A stretch of DNA of 64,000 bases from Nilaparvata lugens (GCF_014356525.2 NC_052508.1:41829358-41893357), one strand, 5' to 3'; counted from the stretch's first letter, positions 39,271 to 51,421 are shown. The notes: generated by a model not told the origin, from the sequence alone. Numbers and translations: made by a program.

Positions 39271-40113
39271 CGGACCCCCAAATTCATCAGTGTCCCCCGA
39301 ATTTCTTTAGAAAAGCTCTGGGTAAAAAGGGCTTAAGTACTCCTTCAATTCAATGGAACCCGATGACAGATTGACAGTTTGGAAGGTGGAAAAGCAATGT
39401 AAAAACAGAATACATAGTGAAGCCAGTGTGGACCGAATCACAGTGATCAGCCTCGTCTCTATTTTGCGTATCGTAATGTGTTTCAGTTTGCACAGTGTTT
39501 TGGAGGCGTGACGAGGATTTTTTACTACCGAACGGACGTGGGACCTGTCTCTCTGTCTCTCCTGCATCTCGACAGCAGCTTCACTTTCCTCCCCTCTCCA
39601 CCCACTCACAACCACAACACCATCATCACCCCTCCTCTGTGACAGGGTGCGAAATTACTTCGAATTGAAGCGCGCTATTTCACGGGAGAAAAAACAATAA
39701 ATTGCAACCGTCGGTGTGCGTGAGCATTTGTAATTCATGACAGGTTTTATCAGTGTCGTCACGGGTTACAAGGGAAAGTCCCAAAGGGCTGATCGTATTG
39801 AGGACCAGCACAATCCAAACCCTTTAAACTCCCCTATGCATGTATGATCAATCTGGGTGTTTTCCCAACACTACTGTCGGACCTCTCTCAATCCCTTTCC
39901 AATGTTTACTCGGCGGGAAAATCGTAACCGGAAGATCACCACTGTTCTTTTCGAATGAGTCATTGACCAAAGTTTAGAATACATTTGGCATTGTAAACAG
40001 TAAACAGTGTAACTTACCAATGCCATCACTCCATTCATGAAATAACTGACAATGACTGATTGTCGACATTTTTATCTCAACATATTCACTATTCATTAGA
40101 AATGTAATGCTGT
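39271..40113. other. No gene recognised
   Basis: The minus-strand open frame at 39307-39615 has no recognisable domain. The segment 39460-39620 is GC-richer and could be a non-coding exon, but no splice or promoter pattern convinces. Confidence 0.4.
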
Positions 40114-40287
40114 GTCTAAACACGAGACTTATGCGTCACGAACACGCGCATTTCACTTTTCATCAGCTGATTCTATGCTTATCAATCTTACTCTCTCTGA
40201 ACACATTATAATGAAAAGCATAGAACCAGCTAATGAGAAGTGAAATACGCGTGCTCGTGGCGCATAAGTCTGTACGCACCTCTAGAC
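40114..40287. mobile_element. Foldback MITE, about 174 bp
   Basis: The left arm (from GTCTAAACACGAGACTTATGCG) and right arm (ending CGCATAAGTCTGTACGCAC.. TCTAGAC) are inverted over about 60 bases with a few mismatches. The inner parts are ATTTCACTTTTCATCAGCTG and its inverse. The right end carries GTACGCACC, like the tip of the 11-kb MITE, so the families may be related. Confidence 0.8.
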
Positions 40288-41879
40288 GGGACATCTAATT
40301 GTCTCAATCCTCATTATACCAAGTCTCTTGTATAATAAACCTGATTATACTTGTATTGATAGTGACAGTCTTCGAATGAAATAGTAAGTTTTTCAAAGTT
40401 TTTACCTTGTGTTGAATGTTCCATATCCTTTGATTTTCGATTTACTTGAAAATTTCAAGTAATTTTACAATAACTCGTATTCGATTGCTGTTTCAATCCA
40501 AACAACACAATAATTACAATTGAACAAATTATGATTGTAATAGTGTCATATTGATGTTCAAACTGGTTCCAAATTGAAACAGGAAGTTGCAAGTGACAAT
40601 ATTGTCACATGAAACAATAACAAAGCGATCCACATGATCGATTTGGGTAATGGAGTGCTGCTAGTATTATTAGAGCAGTGCACGTTTTCTATCCAAATTT
40701 CTTCGCCTACTGGGACTCAGTTGGTAACTAATTTGTGACTGGACCAAGTTGCGTCGTTGGAATCAGCTCGATTTAAAGGGCTTAGAGAATTAGAGGACTG
40801 GAATTAAATGGACCGCAATCAGTAATAATGAGTCAGCAGGCTTTGGATTGCGACCGAAGGGATTGCTTCCGCTGTTGTGCTGTATTGTGCCGCCGCTCCT
40901 ATTCAACAGTGATGCTGCTCCAGAAGCCCTGCACAATTTCTGAGACACTAGGCCTATTTGAAACTTGATGAATTGCGAAGTAGTTATCACATGGATGATG
41001 ATGGCTGATTTATGAAAACTATTAAGGTAAGGAAAACTAAAGGTAAGAGGATATTACTTGTGTTCAAAACAGAAAAAATTATAATTCTGTGTTTTTCCAG
41101 CTTAATTGTACGAGTATACATGAGATGAAGAATCTTCACATTAAGACCCAACTTCTAGGAAACTCTCTACGTATTAAATTTGATCTGATTGACCATTGAA
41201 CTTATAGATACCGTACCTAAGACATTAAATGATGTCCTAAGAGCTGAATACAATCTTTGCAGTCCATAAATATTGAAGAGCTGTATTCTTCAACCTTCTT
41301 GGCAAATATTTGATTGACTTTATTGTTCGAAATAAACGATTCGTTATGATCAGTTTCTATTTTTCAATTCTATGAACTATGGGAGGATAAGCATGATTGT
41401 TAATTATTTCGAGCATTGCAGCTTTTGTGTAGACTCGTCTTCGGTTCAAATAATAGTCCTTTTCATCAGCAATACTTTCATAAAATCATACACATATATT
41501 CCCTCCATGAAAATTCTCCTCTCTAATTTGATTTCCACGAATGTTTTTCATGTGCTGAAAGGACAAAAAAATATTATGGTTTCAACATGCTCTGGCAGCT
41601 CAATGAAACACCATCGGAACATTTAGTGAAGCTGGAGCTCCTAGTGTATGCGTTTATCAAAAAAAGGTGAATTATCACAACATAAATCAGTAGCAGCAGT
41701 TTAAACTTAGCAGTTGATCGCTTGAGAATAGACTGACACCGCAGTGGAACATGTAGCCAGAGCCAAGTCCAAACTCTTTGCGGAAATCGAGTTAGAGTTT
41801 GCAAACTAACAGCAGAGGCTGGATCAAGCAGGAGCGCACAGATTTTATGGAATTATGGCCGAACGCGGCTCAGAAAGGT
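40288..41879. other. No gene recognised
   Basis: AT-rich sequence. The open frames at 40790-40990, 41372-41626 and 41574-41804 have no recognisable features. Confidence 0.45.
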
Positions 41880-44070
41880 GATATTATTGAATCGGGGTGG
41901 GTTGCGAGGAGGGGGGGAAGGCACGAAAGTCGAGAGGGGCTGATTTATTTGGAAACAGTTTTCCTGATCCGCTGGGAAAATGAATGTGGTCGAAAAACGA
42001 CAAAGAGAGGAACTGGCGAGGCAAGTAGAGGAAGAGAGCGATAGAGAGATTAATAGAATCCGAGAGTGAGAGAGAGTGCAGTATGGGACGGATGTGAGCA
42101 AATATATAACTGAGAATCAAATGAGTTAGAGGAGAAGGAAGTATTTACAATAAAATGTCAGGTGAGAATAACATTGAGCAATATTACATCATTCTCATTA
42201 CAGAAGAAATAAAGAAATAAATAGATTGGCTGGAAATGAGAGAGTATAATAATTGAGAAGGATAACGAGTAGATCCGGTGAATATATTTTTCACCTCTGG
42301 GATAGCATGGGGGGAGAACAGCTGAACAAAATGAAAAACGTGAAGAATAAAACCAGTTGAAGAGAGGAGAGAGTGACAAATAATTATAAGAATTGGCGTA
42401 AAATGGAAATTAACTAAGGTTGGGAAGAAGAATGAAAATAGTGAGTTAGAATTTGTAGTAGTGTAATCGAAAGTGGGAAGAGGAAAACCTGAGTGATGGA
42501 ATAGAAGAGAAAATGATATAGTGAAATAACGGGAAAACAAAAGTTGACAAATAAGAGAAGAGCAAGATATTGAGAATAAACAAAAGAATATAGGAAACAA
42601 AAGTAATTATTAATGAATGACTGGAAAGAGAGATAAACAAGTGTTGAAGTGCATTGCCGAGAATAATAGGTGTAAGGAGGAGAGAGAATGCAGTTTGAGA
42701 ATGAAAGGAGGAAGAAGAGATGAAAAGTAAAAGAGGTGAGAATGGGATTGAGAGAAACAATCAGGATACAAGAGGGGCAGTTTGAGAGTTGAAGCGAGTG
42801 GAAGAGAATATGTACATGGGGAGACATGGTCACACAAGGAAGAAAGACAGTTAGAGAGTTTAAACGAGTGAAAGGGAGTATGTGCATGGGTGAAATGGTG
42901 AGATTTCCAGTTGTTTTGGCTAGTAAAGCGGAGCGTATTCAAATTTCTCCAATTAGTGAAAGTTAGCTGCACGTTAATTCGGCGCGGCGTGGGGCGTGGG
43001 TCAGGCTGACCATCCGCTTCCCTCAGCACTGGCGACTGGCGACACGCGGCACAAACCACCTTAATGAGCCGTGCCCTAAACCTTCTCACAAACCCTCTAT
43101 TTCCCTATTTTTCTCTTTTTCGCTTTTCCGCTCACTCACACACTCTATATCTCTCTCTCTCTTTCTCTCTCTTCACCACCTTTTGAAACAAACCTCCCAT
43201 ACTCCTCTTACTTCTTGCTCTTCTCCTCAACCTTCTCCTACTCCACCATACCATATTCATGAATTCATTCTCCTTCTCCTCCTCCTTTTATTCCTCCTCC
43301 CACCTATGATACTTTTCTAAAGGAGATTTCCCTCTTCAACACAAACTTCTCTCTCAATCCTTCTCGAACCTCTTTCTTATTCTCAGCTCTCTCCTTTTTA
43401 ACCTATCATACTTCTCCACTTCTACTAATTCCCCTTTCCATGAACTACATCCCCATTCTCCTTCTACTGCTTCTTCTTCTCCTCAATCCTACTCCTCCTC
43501 AACCTCTTTCTTATTTGCCTTATTCCTCTCTTTATTGCTCCTCTATTGCAACTTCCTCCTTATTCTTCTCACACTGAACTGTTTCCTTCATACCATGTTT
43601 TCTTTACCTTGTCATTTTCTTTTAACTCCTTCTTTCCCCTCCTCGCCCAATATGAACTGGCAAATGTTTCTCCTTCTCGCTTTCTTCAAACTCTATCCAT
43701 TCAATGATTTTCTCTTCTTCTCCACCATCCCAATGCTCATGTCTTCTCTCATCACCTTCTCTCTCTCCTTTTCTTCTTGATCCTTTCTTCTCTTCCTATT
43801 CTTCTCTTCTCTAATTTTCTTTCGATCCTACTCCAACTTCTCCTCTCCATTCTCCTTTCCGCTTTTGTAATTCTCATTCTCTCTTCCTCCTAACCAATCT
43901 TAACATGCCTACTTCTTATTGTTGCTCCACTTGTCACTTCTCTTCACCATAATTTTCTGTTCTACTTGTCATCCTCTCCGTCCACACTTCCCTCATTCCT
44001 GTCCCCTCCTGAACCTATCAATTCTTCCTTTCTCCTTGTTCTTAATTTCCTTCTTCTTCTCCGCCACTTC
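41880..44070. other. Purine-rich then pyrimidine-rich low-complexity region
   Basis: From about 41900 to 42900 the plus strand is dominated by A/G (GAGAGA, GAAGAGG). From about 43080 to 44070 it is dominated by C/T (CTCTCT, CTTCTCC). A GC-rich core of about 140 bases separates the halves (about 42960-43080, GGCGCGGCGTGGGGCGTGGG). The overlapping long open frames rich in Leu/Ser/Phe follow from this composition and are not called as genes. Confidence 0.7.
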
Positions 44071-47010
44071 CAATCAGTGGACACCCACTGTGCCAGTCCA
44101 TCAGTGGACGAGTGCCGGTTACGTCTTGTGACGTATAAATCACGTTTGACGCCTTTGCGTTGAGTCCAGTAAAGGCCAACTCGACAGCATCCCTCTCATC
44201 AATTGCTCGTTATTCAGCTGAATAATTGGACACAGATCGTTTCCCGACGCTAAGCCTAACAAGGGAGTTATTTCATCGGAGAATGAAATTCGATCAAAAT
44301 AACATGTAATAATAGTCTAACAAGTAATATTTATAGATCGTGTGATCAATTTCTCCCCAATATTTTCCAATCATTTCTTATATGAAAAAATCTTTTTAAT
44401 TCCTCATTCTGAAGAAATTAGTCAACTATAATTGAGTTAACCACTTTCAAAATGACTTTGAGTCACAGACGCAACCAACACAATGTAAAATATAGAAGCC
44501 AATCCTAGAGCTCATCTAAAACTGATTCAACTAAGCCTATCTTTCTAAAGTGTATGGATGAATATCATAGAGAGTTTGGGAATAAGTTATCCTCTCACGA
44601 TTGAATAATGAGATTTGTAAAGTACTACAGTGGTGGTCTCATGGAGGGGGGCGAGAACCCATAAAAGTTTAGGTACGTCTTTGGCCCTTTTTCACCTCTG
44701 AATAGTAGGATTATAATTCAATTTATCGGAACAAAACCTATTTATCGAGGGAACCAAAATAAGTGGAACTTAGTGGATAAAATAAGAACTACTGCTCAGT
44801 TGAACTATAAAGAAACAATAGCTCAATATTGTTTCTCTATGGTCAATCGTTTAAAGCATGTATGCATGTATGAACATGGCCTTTGTAATGCGGAATTATT
44901 AAACATGAGGAAGCTTCAAATATTTGCGTCTAGTAGCATGAGTTTCGTCAATGTTGAATTTGTGGAATACACCACTTCAGTATCACAATACTTTTGCAGG
45001 ACTACTTTTTGCAGTTTAAATTATGGATACTTCGAACAAATGATAATAATATAGGAGATATAGAGAGACACTTGCTACTTGAAGCAAATAATATGGAAGA
45101 TGGAAGACCGCAAGATATGAAATACCGTATGGAAGACAGTATGGATATCGTATTCGTATGAAAGATACTACAGTTTCAGATAAATTTATCAGCTATTTCC
45201 AATTCCAGCATCACAGTTCCCAAATTAGAAATACTTCTAATTTCGTGGAATAAGCTGTTTACAGTATTAAAATCACCTCTGTGTGTTTCCCTGCTGAAGA
45301 ACAGGACTTGTCTAGTGGGAATAGGAGAATATTTGATCAGTAATACTTGGATTGAACAGCACAATGCAGTGATGTTTGGTTTCTCCTAAATTGTCAGGAT
45401 GATACGACAGACCGGTAAGTGAGCTGCATTGCTCATGAATCATTGATCCGACAATGCAATTGGTTAACAACAAAGAATCCTCGAGGGATTGAAGTCCCTG
45501 GTATCAAGGTAGCAAACATGTTTTACATTTTGTTCTTGAGTCATGAAAATGTCACATGAAATTTGAGAATGAGACGGGATTTCACGATTCCAGCTGAATA
45601 TGGAGAAAACAAGAAGAGAAATTGAATAGGGTACATTTCCTTTTCTCATCAATATCTTCTCTCCTCTGTTACCAAGTGCTGCAACAATATAGTTGAATTA
45701 TGAATGACTGTCAAGTATTTCTACATGATTGGTGCCAAAAATGATAAGAAATATTGTGAATTACTGTTCAATTTTGAATACTTTAGCTCCAGATAACAGA
45801 GTAAGGTTTCTGGTCATAACCTGCCACATCATCAGTATCATCCTCCACTTTATACTGTTGATTAAAACTGTCATTTCTATACTCCATGATTGTTGAAAGT
45901 GAATTTTCCCAGAAGAATCAATTGTGTGAATGTGATAAAAATTGCTAGGAACTCACCATTAGTCAAGTATTGTGAGGAATAGTTCACCAATTGTAACACT
46001 GATCTATCCGATATTAACTTGCCATAATTTTTTCAAGTTGAATTCAGACAATTTCCAATGGGCGTATCGTTCGCAGCAAGGAAAATAGAATAGAATGTAT
46101 TAATTGGTTCATGGGGATAGAGACGATATTCTATGTTAGTTGGTTATTAGCTATTATTATTGACTAGAAATAGAAATTTCTAGAACTTTTCAATATGTTG
46201 TTTGAAAACGATTCTTTCTGGTCCACCTGTTCTAACTCAATTCTGACTCTCGAAGTTAATAATAAATAACTAAATTGTTCCTTACCCACGATGTCAGTGT
46301 TGGAGAGAAGCTATTTTCACGGCAGGTAATAATATTTAATCATATTAAATGCTACTACAGGGTAACGTTAATATATTTTACAGCTCTAGTGAGCAGGGAA
46401 AAATCTCACTTTTACTTTGGCGTGTGGAACAGAACGCATTTTCTGACACATAAAACGAAACAACCTCTTCCCAGATTGAACTGAATGGCCTCATTAAGGT
46501 CAAGCAGAGTGAATAACATGCATTTTGAAGCCACTTAATCCCTCAACACTTTCATAATAGTACGGTTATCCTTAAATCTGAGAGCTCTCCCAAAATAAGA
46601 CTTTACTTACTTGGAGTTGGAATGAATGATATTTTTCACTGGTGGATGTATCGTCTTTTTCCGAAATAAATAGGTTAAGCTGTTCAATTATGGAATCAAA
46701 AATGGACCATTTACTTCTTTGACAATATTTTATAATTTCAAGTCACAATATTATTGAGCGAGCGTTAGCGAGCTCTCACTCAGTGCCAAAACCGTTGTCC
46801 GTCTGTTTGTATGTTCTACAATAACTTTAGAAAGAATAATTGATCAATCAGATTCAAATTTTCAACACGCATTCTTCGAACCTTTTTTACAGATCAAGTT
46901 CGCTGTAACATACGCGTAGTTAATTATACTACTTGTGATAGCAGTTGCTATGAAGTTGACAAATGAATTTGAGTAGACGGGTAATGCCGATTTTGCGAGA
47001 CTTTTTTACG
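44071..47010. other. No gene recognised
   Basis: Several short open frames (44773-45054, 45176-45364, 45464-45652, 46275-46484) lack motifs. A GAGCGAGCGTTAGCGAGCT segment at about 46757 looks like the start of an interspersed repeat. A TATAAA at about 44131 has no open gene behind it. Confidence 0.45.
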
Positions 47011-47014
47011 ACTT

Positions 47015-47220
47015 TTCCCCCCCTCCCCCCTCGCCAAGCACCCATCCTACCTTCCCCCCTTCCCCCCGCACCACTCCCGCACCTCTCCCGCCACCTCCAC
47101 TGCCCCCTTAGAAGAGGCTCTCTCTCTCTCTCTCTCTAGAAGAAGAAGGAGAAGAAGAAGAAGGAGAAGAAGAAGGAGAAGAAGAAGGAGAGGAAGATGA
47201 TACTCTCTCTCTCTCTCTTG
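47015..47220. repeat. Composite low-complexity tract: C-rich, (CT)n, (GAA)n, (CT)n
   Basis: CCCC-rich text at 47018-47110, CTCTCT at 47118-47138, AGAAGAAGGAGAAG at 47139-47195 and CTCTCT again at 47203-47218. Confidence 0.9.
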
Positions 47221-47841
47221 TCATGCTCTAGTTAATATAGTCATGGTTAATTACATTCAGTCATGCTCAATTACATTTAGTCATGGTCTATTTGATGATT
47301 AATAGTAGAGGGAGAGATATGTGTGAGAGAGAGAGAGGCAATCTACTGACAGATTAAAGTGAAACGAACTTCTTGTGAAATGAATATCTTACTCTCAGAT
47401 TTAACTGAAACATGTTCTTGACAACGAGTTGTACACACAACGAGCACTGGCAGATTTAAGTGAAACGAACTTCTTACTGTCATAAGTTCTAGATGTACTT
47501 GACAACTAGGATGAGATTTTATCATTCTTCCAAGAATATATGTCCAGCAGTAACATTCAAATCCCATCTTTTCAAAACTCTTTATGTGTCAAGCATAGTT
47601 GAATATTCTTTGGAAGAATAATAGTGAATTCGAAGTTCTTTTCTGAATCTATATTGATATAAATCATTCTCACCAAATCTTACATTCTTAACATATTATC
47701 AAACTGAAAAACATTGCCATTTCTTGTTGTAGTTTTCACTCATCTCACAACACTATGTAGCAACGTTTGCTTACTGTGAGACAACCTTGGGCGTTATCAT
47801 TACGCACCAATTCTGCTCTTGGCTGATGATTAACATGTTTC
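47221..47841. other. No gene; small duplicated phrases
   Basis: AAGTGAAACGAACTTCTT occurs at about 47356 and 47458, and TCATGGTTAATTACATT-like text recurs near 47240-47290. The outer end of the viral element may lie here, but no boundary can be fixed without the opposite end. Confidence 0.4.
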
Positions 47842-48045
47842 AAAATTTCACTTCAGAGAGCTTACAAGGACGAATGCTGTTGCGGTCTAATTCAATACTT
47901 GACTATTGTCACGTTTTGCAATTTTAGTTCACATAGCTTACAAGGACGAATGCAGTTCCGGTCTAATTCAATACTTGAGTATTGTCACGTTTTTGCAATT
48001 TTGCTTCGCAGAGTTCACAAGGACGAATGCATCTCTGTTCTAATT
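47842..48045. repeat. Tandem array, 76-77 bp unit, three copies, beside the viral element
   Basis: ACAAGGACGAATGC recurs at 47864, 47940 and 48017. Each is preceded by TTTTGCAATTTT-like text and followed by TCTAATTC. It lies just outside the first viral gene. Polintons often carry repeats in or near their terminal inverted repeats, so this could mark the left end, though that is not demonstrated. Confidence 0.8.
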
Positions 48046-48191
48046 CATCTCAAATTCGAGCATTAACATGTTTCGTACATAATCTTGTTTCAGCTTGGAA
48101 AAATGCATGTGAACGTTGAAATAGAATGTAGCTATTTCTCCCAAGCAATTTGCATAGTGAAAATCGGTTAAAGATTGATATGATCCTAACT

Positions 48192-49217
48192 TTAGGGTTT
48201 TAGAACATCGGCGTAGATACTTAAACCCATGTTATCGGTGATTAAATCACCTACTTGATCTTCTGTCAAATTATGCGATTTCGCCTCAATCCAATTCATA
48301 TGGAAACTAACTTTTGCATAATTTCGAACTATTTGGTATGCTATTCGATGTATAAATAAAGTGAGATAATCGGTGAATGCAGCTGAACATTGTAATCTCG
48401 TCACTTCATCATTCTCTGTATTTTTAATTGAAGTTGCTATTTCCTCACAAATTGATTTGAGTGTAGCTTGTAATTCATCTTTCTTAATAAATGCTTGCAT
48501 TTCACTACTCAGATCATTTTTCAATACATAAGTTTCGCTAAACGTAGTTAGCAATGTATTCAAATCGTTTTTTGAAACAAATTGTTCAATCCCCTCCATA
48601 AGATTTGTCTTTATCGTATTAGTCATTGCAGATAATCGATCTTCTAACTCTTGTTTTGTTATAACAATGTTATTCAATGCCTGCACAGTTTTATCCAAAT
48701 ATTCCTTATCAACCGATAATGAATGAGTTTCATTTACTCTAGTAAAAAGTTCTGTGCTAAGCTGTTTCAATCTGGTATTTAGATAATTTCTATCTAATAC
48801 TTGCAAATCTTTAATCTTGTCTGAGATAACTTTCAATTTCTCATCCAAATAATTCTTGTCAACTTTATTATCGTTGATCGTATTCAAGTGCGATCTGAAT
48901 ATCTCTGTTGTTGATTTGAGATCATGAAGAGAATTCTCCAAATTGATAGATTTCTCTTTAAGTCCCCTATCGATATTGTCAGATAACTGTTGTAATGTAC
49001 TGAAGATGTGTTCCTTTTCGATCTTGTTCAATCCAATATTCTTAACTATATTAGATAATTGTGAATCTAAATACGAATGCAGAGATTCACTAACACCCTG
49101 TTGATTAATTGCCTGTATTATTCTCTCACTAAAACTGGTAAGATCTGGTCCATTCCATACAATGTCTTTCTTCGCAGCGACTCTCTCGCTTTTACCTCCG
49201 AATCTGTGCACGCTCAT
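48192..49217 (-). CDS. Coiled-coil, probably virion-associated protein of the adintovirus
   Basis: An intact frame of about 341 residues starting at ATG 49217 (MSVHRFGGKSER); the further upstream start would overlap the previous gene. The centre, roughly residues 20-280, is made of leucine/isoleucine heptads with repeated short modules of the type 'YLDEKLK', 'YLDKTVQ', 'DLNTLLT', suggesting a long trimeric or dimeric fibre. The C-terminal 60 residues (TDYLTLFIHRIAYQIV onward) look globular. Position at the outer end of the leftward gene block and the shape suggest a fibre- or tail-like structural protein, but I know no family that proves this. It begins 8 bases after the preceding frame ends. 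Confidence 0.7.
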   Translation of the reverse strand: MSVHRFGGKSERVAAKKDIVWNGPDLTSFSERIIQAINQQGVSESLHSYLDSQLSNIVKNIGLNKIEKEHIFSTLQQLSDNIDRGLKEKSINLENSLHDLKSTTEIFRSHLNTINDNKVDKNYLDEKLKVISDKIKDLQVLDRNYLNTRLKQLSTELFTRVNETHSLSVDKEYLDKTVQALNNIVITKQELEDRLSAMTNTIKTNLMEGIEQFVSKNDLNTLLTTFSETYVLKNDLSSEMQAFIKKDELQATLKSICEEIATSIKNTENDEVTRLQCSAAFTDYLTLFIHRIAYQIVRNYAKVSFHMNWIEAKSHNLTEDQVGDLITDNMGLSIYADVLKP

Positions 49218-49224
49218 TCTGCAA

Positions 49225-50203
49225 CTAAACAATAATTTTACCTTCACGCAATTCCTCTATAATTGATGCAATCTCAACATCATGAGCTGAGTGCCCAGCA
49301 AGTTTTGATGATTTTAATAAATGAAGTCTCTGAACCAATTCGTCATAGTTGTCATAATATTGGTAAATTCTATTGCTAGAAGTATTTTTTGCAAATTTCA
49401 ATAACCCAGAACCTCTCTTACTTGTTTTTTAACAGGAAACAGCATTTGAATTAAGCGAGACTTTACACCACTGTTACGTTTCACATATCCTCGTCTATCC
49501 AAATGAACTTTTGTTATTGATAAAATCTTCTTGTATTTATTTAGATCTTTTTCATCAAGAGATATGAATTTGGTCTTTGCGCAAATAACAGTTCTAATAG
49601 TCCATGTGTAATTCGGAATTTTTCGTTATCAATATAAAAGAAGTAGTTATCAAAGCTAACAACCATCTCACCCATAAAATATAATTTTCGGTCAGAATCG
49701 TAGGAAATTCCATAAGGAATCGAGTTATCCAATTTTTCACTATGAAATGTATACAAATATTGTGCAAGCACTTGATTCTTTATCTTCTTTATTTTGCCGC
49801 TTGTATCACTCTCAAGCCTAGTTGAATTAAATATACTTGATTCGTTCATGCTTAGATCTTTTTCAGCTGCTGATGGTGATGCAACTTCTATTGTTTCATC
49901 ATCATCATCATGTTTTTCTCCCAATTCCATACTTTCGTCTTCTTCTTCTTCTTCTTGTTCCTCCTTTTTTGGTATAAAACTCTGATCAGAGTGGTGAGAA
50001 GATTTAGTTTTCCCCATTTCAACTAAAGGCGTGATAATCGGTTTAAAAAGTTTTTCTCTGTAATTGTCAGATTGCTTTTCAAAATGTACAATGCTTCTAT
50101 GTTTATCTCTAATAACTTTCCTCAATTTCTTAATCTTATCGATTAGAGCAACACTAGCGTTTTGTCTTCTACGAGACATCCTCATTCTTTCACTGCTACT
50201 CAC
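49225..50203 (-). pseudogene. Conserved Polinton-associated hypothetical protein, frameshifted
   Basis: The first frame (50203-49541; a likely ATG start is at 50185) has a basic N-terminus (SRRRQNASVALIDKIKKLRK), an acidic Glu/Asp-rich linker (about residues 80-115) and a conserved-looking end (GLLELLFAQRP). The sequence then continues as protein in other frames: DEKDLNKYKKIL down to a stop at 49398, and YDELVQRLHLLKSSK ... IIEELREGKI down to 49225. That C-terminal pattern recurs in many insect Polinton-type proteins of unknown function. Two frame changes (about 49550 and 49400) break it. It lies 22 bases downstream of the ATPase gene. Confidence 0.7.
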
Positions 50204-50206
50204 TCT

Positions 50207-50890
50207 CTACTGAATGTCAATAAAGTTATCCAGACCCTGTCTATATTTTCCACTATTAGCTGTACATTCGGTCATAATAGTAAGAAAACTATGCTTCTTA
50301 GAATTCCACACATTTGAACACAATTTACTGAAATCTCTGAAGCAAATATCTTCACCCACATAGTCTCTATGTATTAATTTGAGTGATAATTGATCAATTT
50401 TGAATATAACAATCATATTTGCATTATCTCTGGTGAAATGTTTTTGTGTTGCACCATAACTTTGAATTAAATATGCTGTATCAATATTACGATGTCTACC
50501 CATAGTAAAATAATCTCTTATTTGAGGTGTGTGACTAAGTTGTAAATCGTTGAATATGACAAGAGAAAATTGTTGAATTTTATTCGGGTGGAGAATTCTC
50601 TCGGGAATATCATTGACATGAAATTCAATACCTTTCATTTTTGAAAAGACTTTTCTTAAAAACAAGTACTTATCTTGATATTGGCTTTTAGTATTCAAAT
50701 AAATATGTTTAAATCTCAATCCATTTTTGGAAAAAATCAAGTTGAACAATAAATTCGTTTTACAACATGCAGACGGGCCTACGATGAGAATTCTAGCGTT
50801 ATGCGGTATCAATGTACCATTCTTACACCATACAGGCTTTTCCTCTTGTGCAATTAACTTATCGAAATTTACAATGTCGAGTTTGTTCAT
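50207..50890 (-). CDS. FtsK/HerA-type DNA-packaging ATPase (A32-like), altered Walker A
   Basis: An intact frame of 227 residues with the layout of the genome-packaging ATPases of Polintons and adintoviruses. The P-loop lies at residues 38-45 in ARILIVGPSACCKTNLLF, and a Walker B-like LVIFND at 110-115. The usual glycine before the P-loop lysine is a cysteine (ACCKT instead of GxGKT), and the aspartate pair at Walker B reads ND. These changes may abolish ATP hydrolysis. It would power loading of DNA into the capsid. A 14-bp perfect hairpin lies 70 bases upstream of its start. Confidence 0.85.
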   Translation of the reverse strand: MNKLDIVNFDKLIAQEEKPVWCKNGTLIPHNARILIVGPSACCKTNLLFNLIFSKNGLRFKHIYLNTKSQYQDKYLFLRKVFSKMKGIEFHVNDIPERILHPNKIQQFSLVIFNDLQLSHTPQIRDYFTMGRHRNIDTAYLIQSYGATQKHFTRDNANMIVIFKIDQLSLKLIHRDYVGEDICFRDFSKLCSNVWNSKKHSFLTIMTECTANSGKYRQGLDNFIDIQ

Positions 50891-50959
50891 GTTGAGGAAG
50901 TGAGATATACAAACAGAACTGTTTCATGTGTCTGGTTCACTCGGTAATGAAGCGTTTCT

Positions 50960-51000
50960 AGGTGACTAGATGTACTCACCCATTCAACATCTAGTCACCT
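50960..51000. other. Perfect 14-bp inverted repeat (hairpin)
   Basis: AGGTGACTAGATGT pairs with ACATCTAGTCACCT around a 13-base loop. It lies between the integrase gene (upstream) and the ATPase gene, so it could act as an RNA 3' end, stability or promoter element. Confidence 0.9.
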
Positions 51001-51119
51001 TGTGCCACATGCTACTAGCACTTCTCTATGACAAAAATGAGAAATGAAAGAGCGAACATTCAATTCAAGTTGTTTTTATTTGAAAAACACACAATGTAAA
51101 AAATATTACAATGATTATC

Positions 51120-51300
51120 ATTGATGTGGATAGATAATGTACATTATTTACATCATATGATCTTACTCTAATTATTTACAACAAATGTGGATAGATAATG
51201 TACATTATTTACATCATATAAGATCTTACTCTAATTATTTACAACAAATGTGATTCGATAAAATTATACCATGTGATCTTACTCTAATTATTATTATTAC
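51120..51300. repeat. Tandem array, 61-63 bp unit, two full copies and one partial
   Basis: TGTGGATAGATAATGTACAT begins at 51125 and 51186; a diverged third copy starts at 51249 (TGTGATTCGATAAAA). Each ends with TCTTACTCTAATTATT. It occupies the intergenic region downstream of the integrase. Confidence 0.9.
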
Positions 51301-51421
51301 TCTAATAAGTTCTCTCGATTTATGAATGATGGTTGTGGAAATCCAATCCATTTCACAAGCAACTTATCCTTATCTCGTCTCAATATTTTTTCTATCAAAT
51401 AAACATTTCTTTCAGATTCAT

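Noticed and set aside
39307..39615. 102-residue minus-strand frame
   Set aside because: No recognisable domain; it sits in a repeat-bordered region and shows no supporting signals.
41853..44163. Many overlapping Leu/Ser/Phe-rich open frames
   Set aside because: They follow from the purine/pyrimidine-skewed composition and lack any consistent domain or start.
44125..44165. TATAAA with an upstream TGACG motif as a promoter
   Set aside because: No gene or transcript-like structure follows.
47000..48100. Left terminal inverted repeat of the viral element
   Set aside because: The opposite end is outside the window, so no inverted match can be shown.
48192..49217. Coiled-coil protein as a cytoskeletal host gene
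   Set aside because: It lies 8 bases from a Polinton-type gene on the same strand and is intronless, so a viral origin is far more likely.
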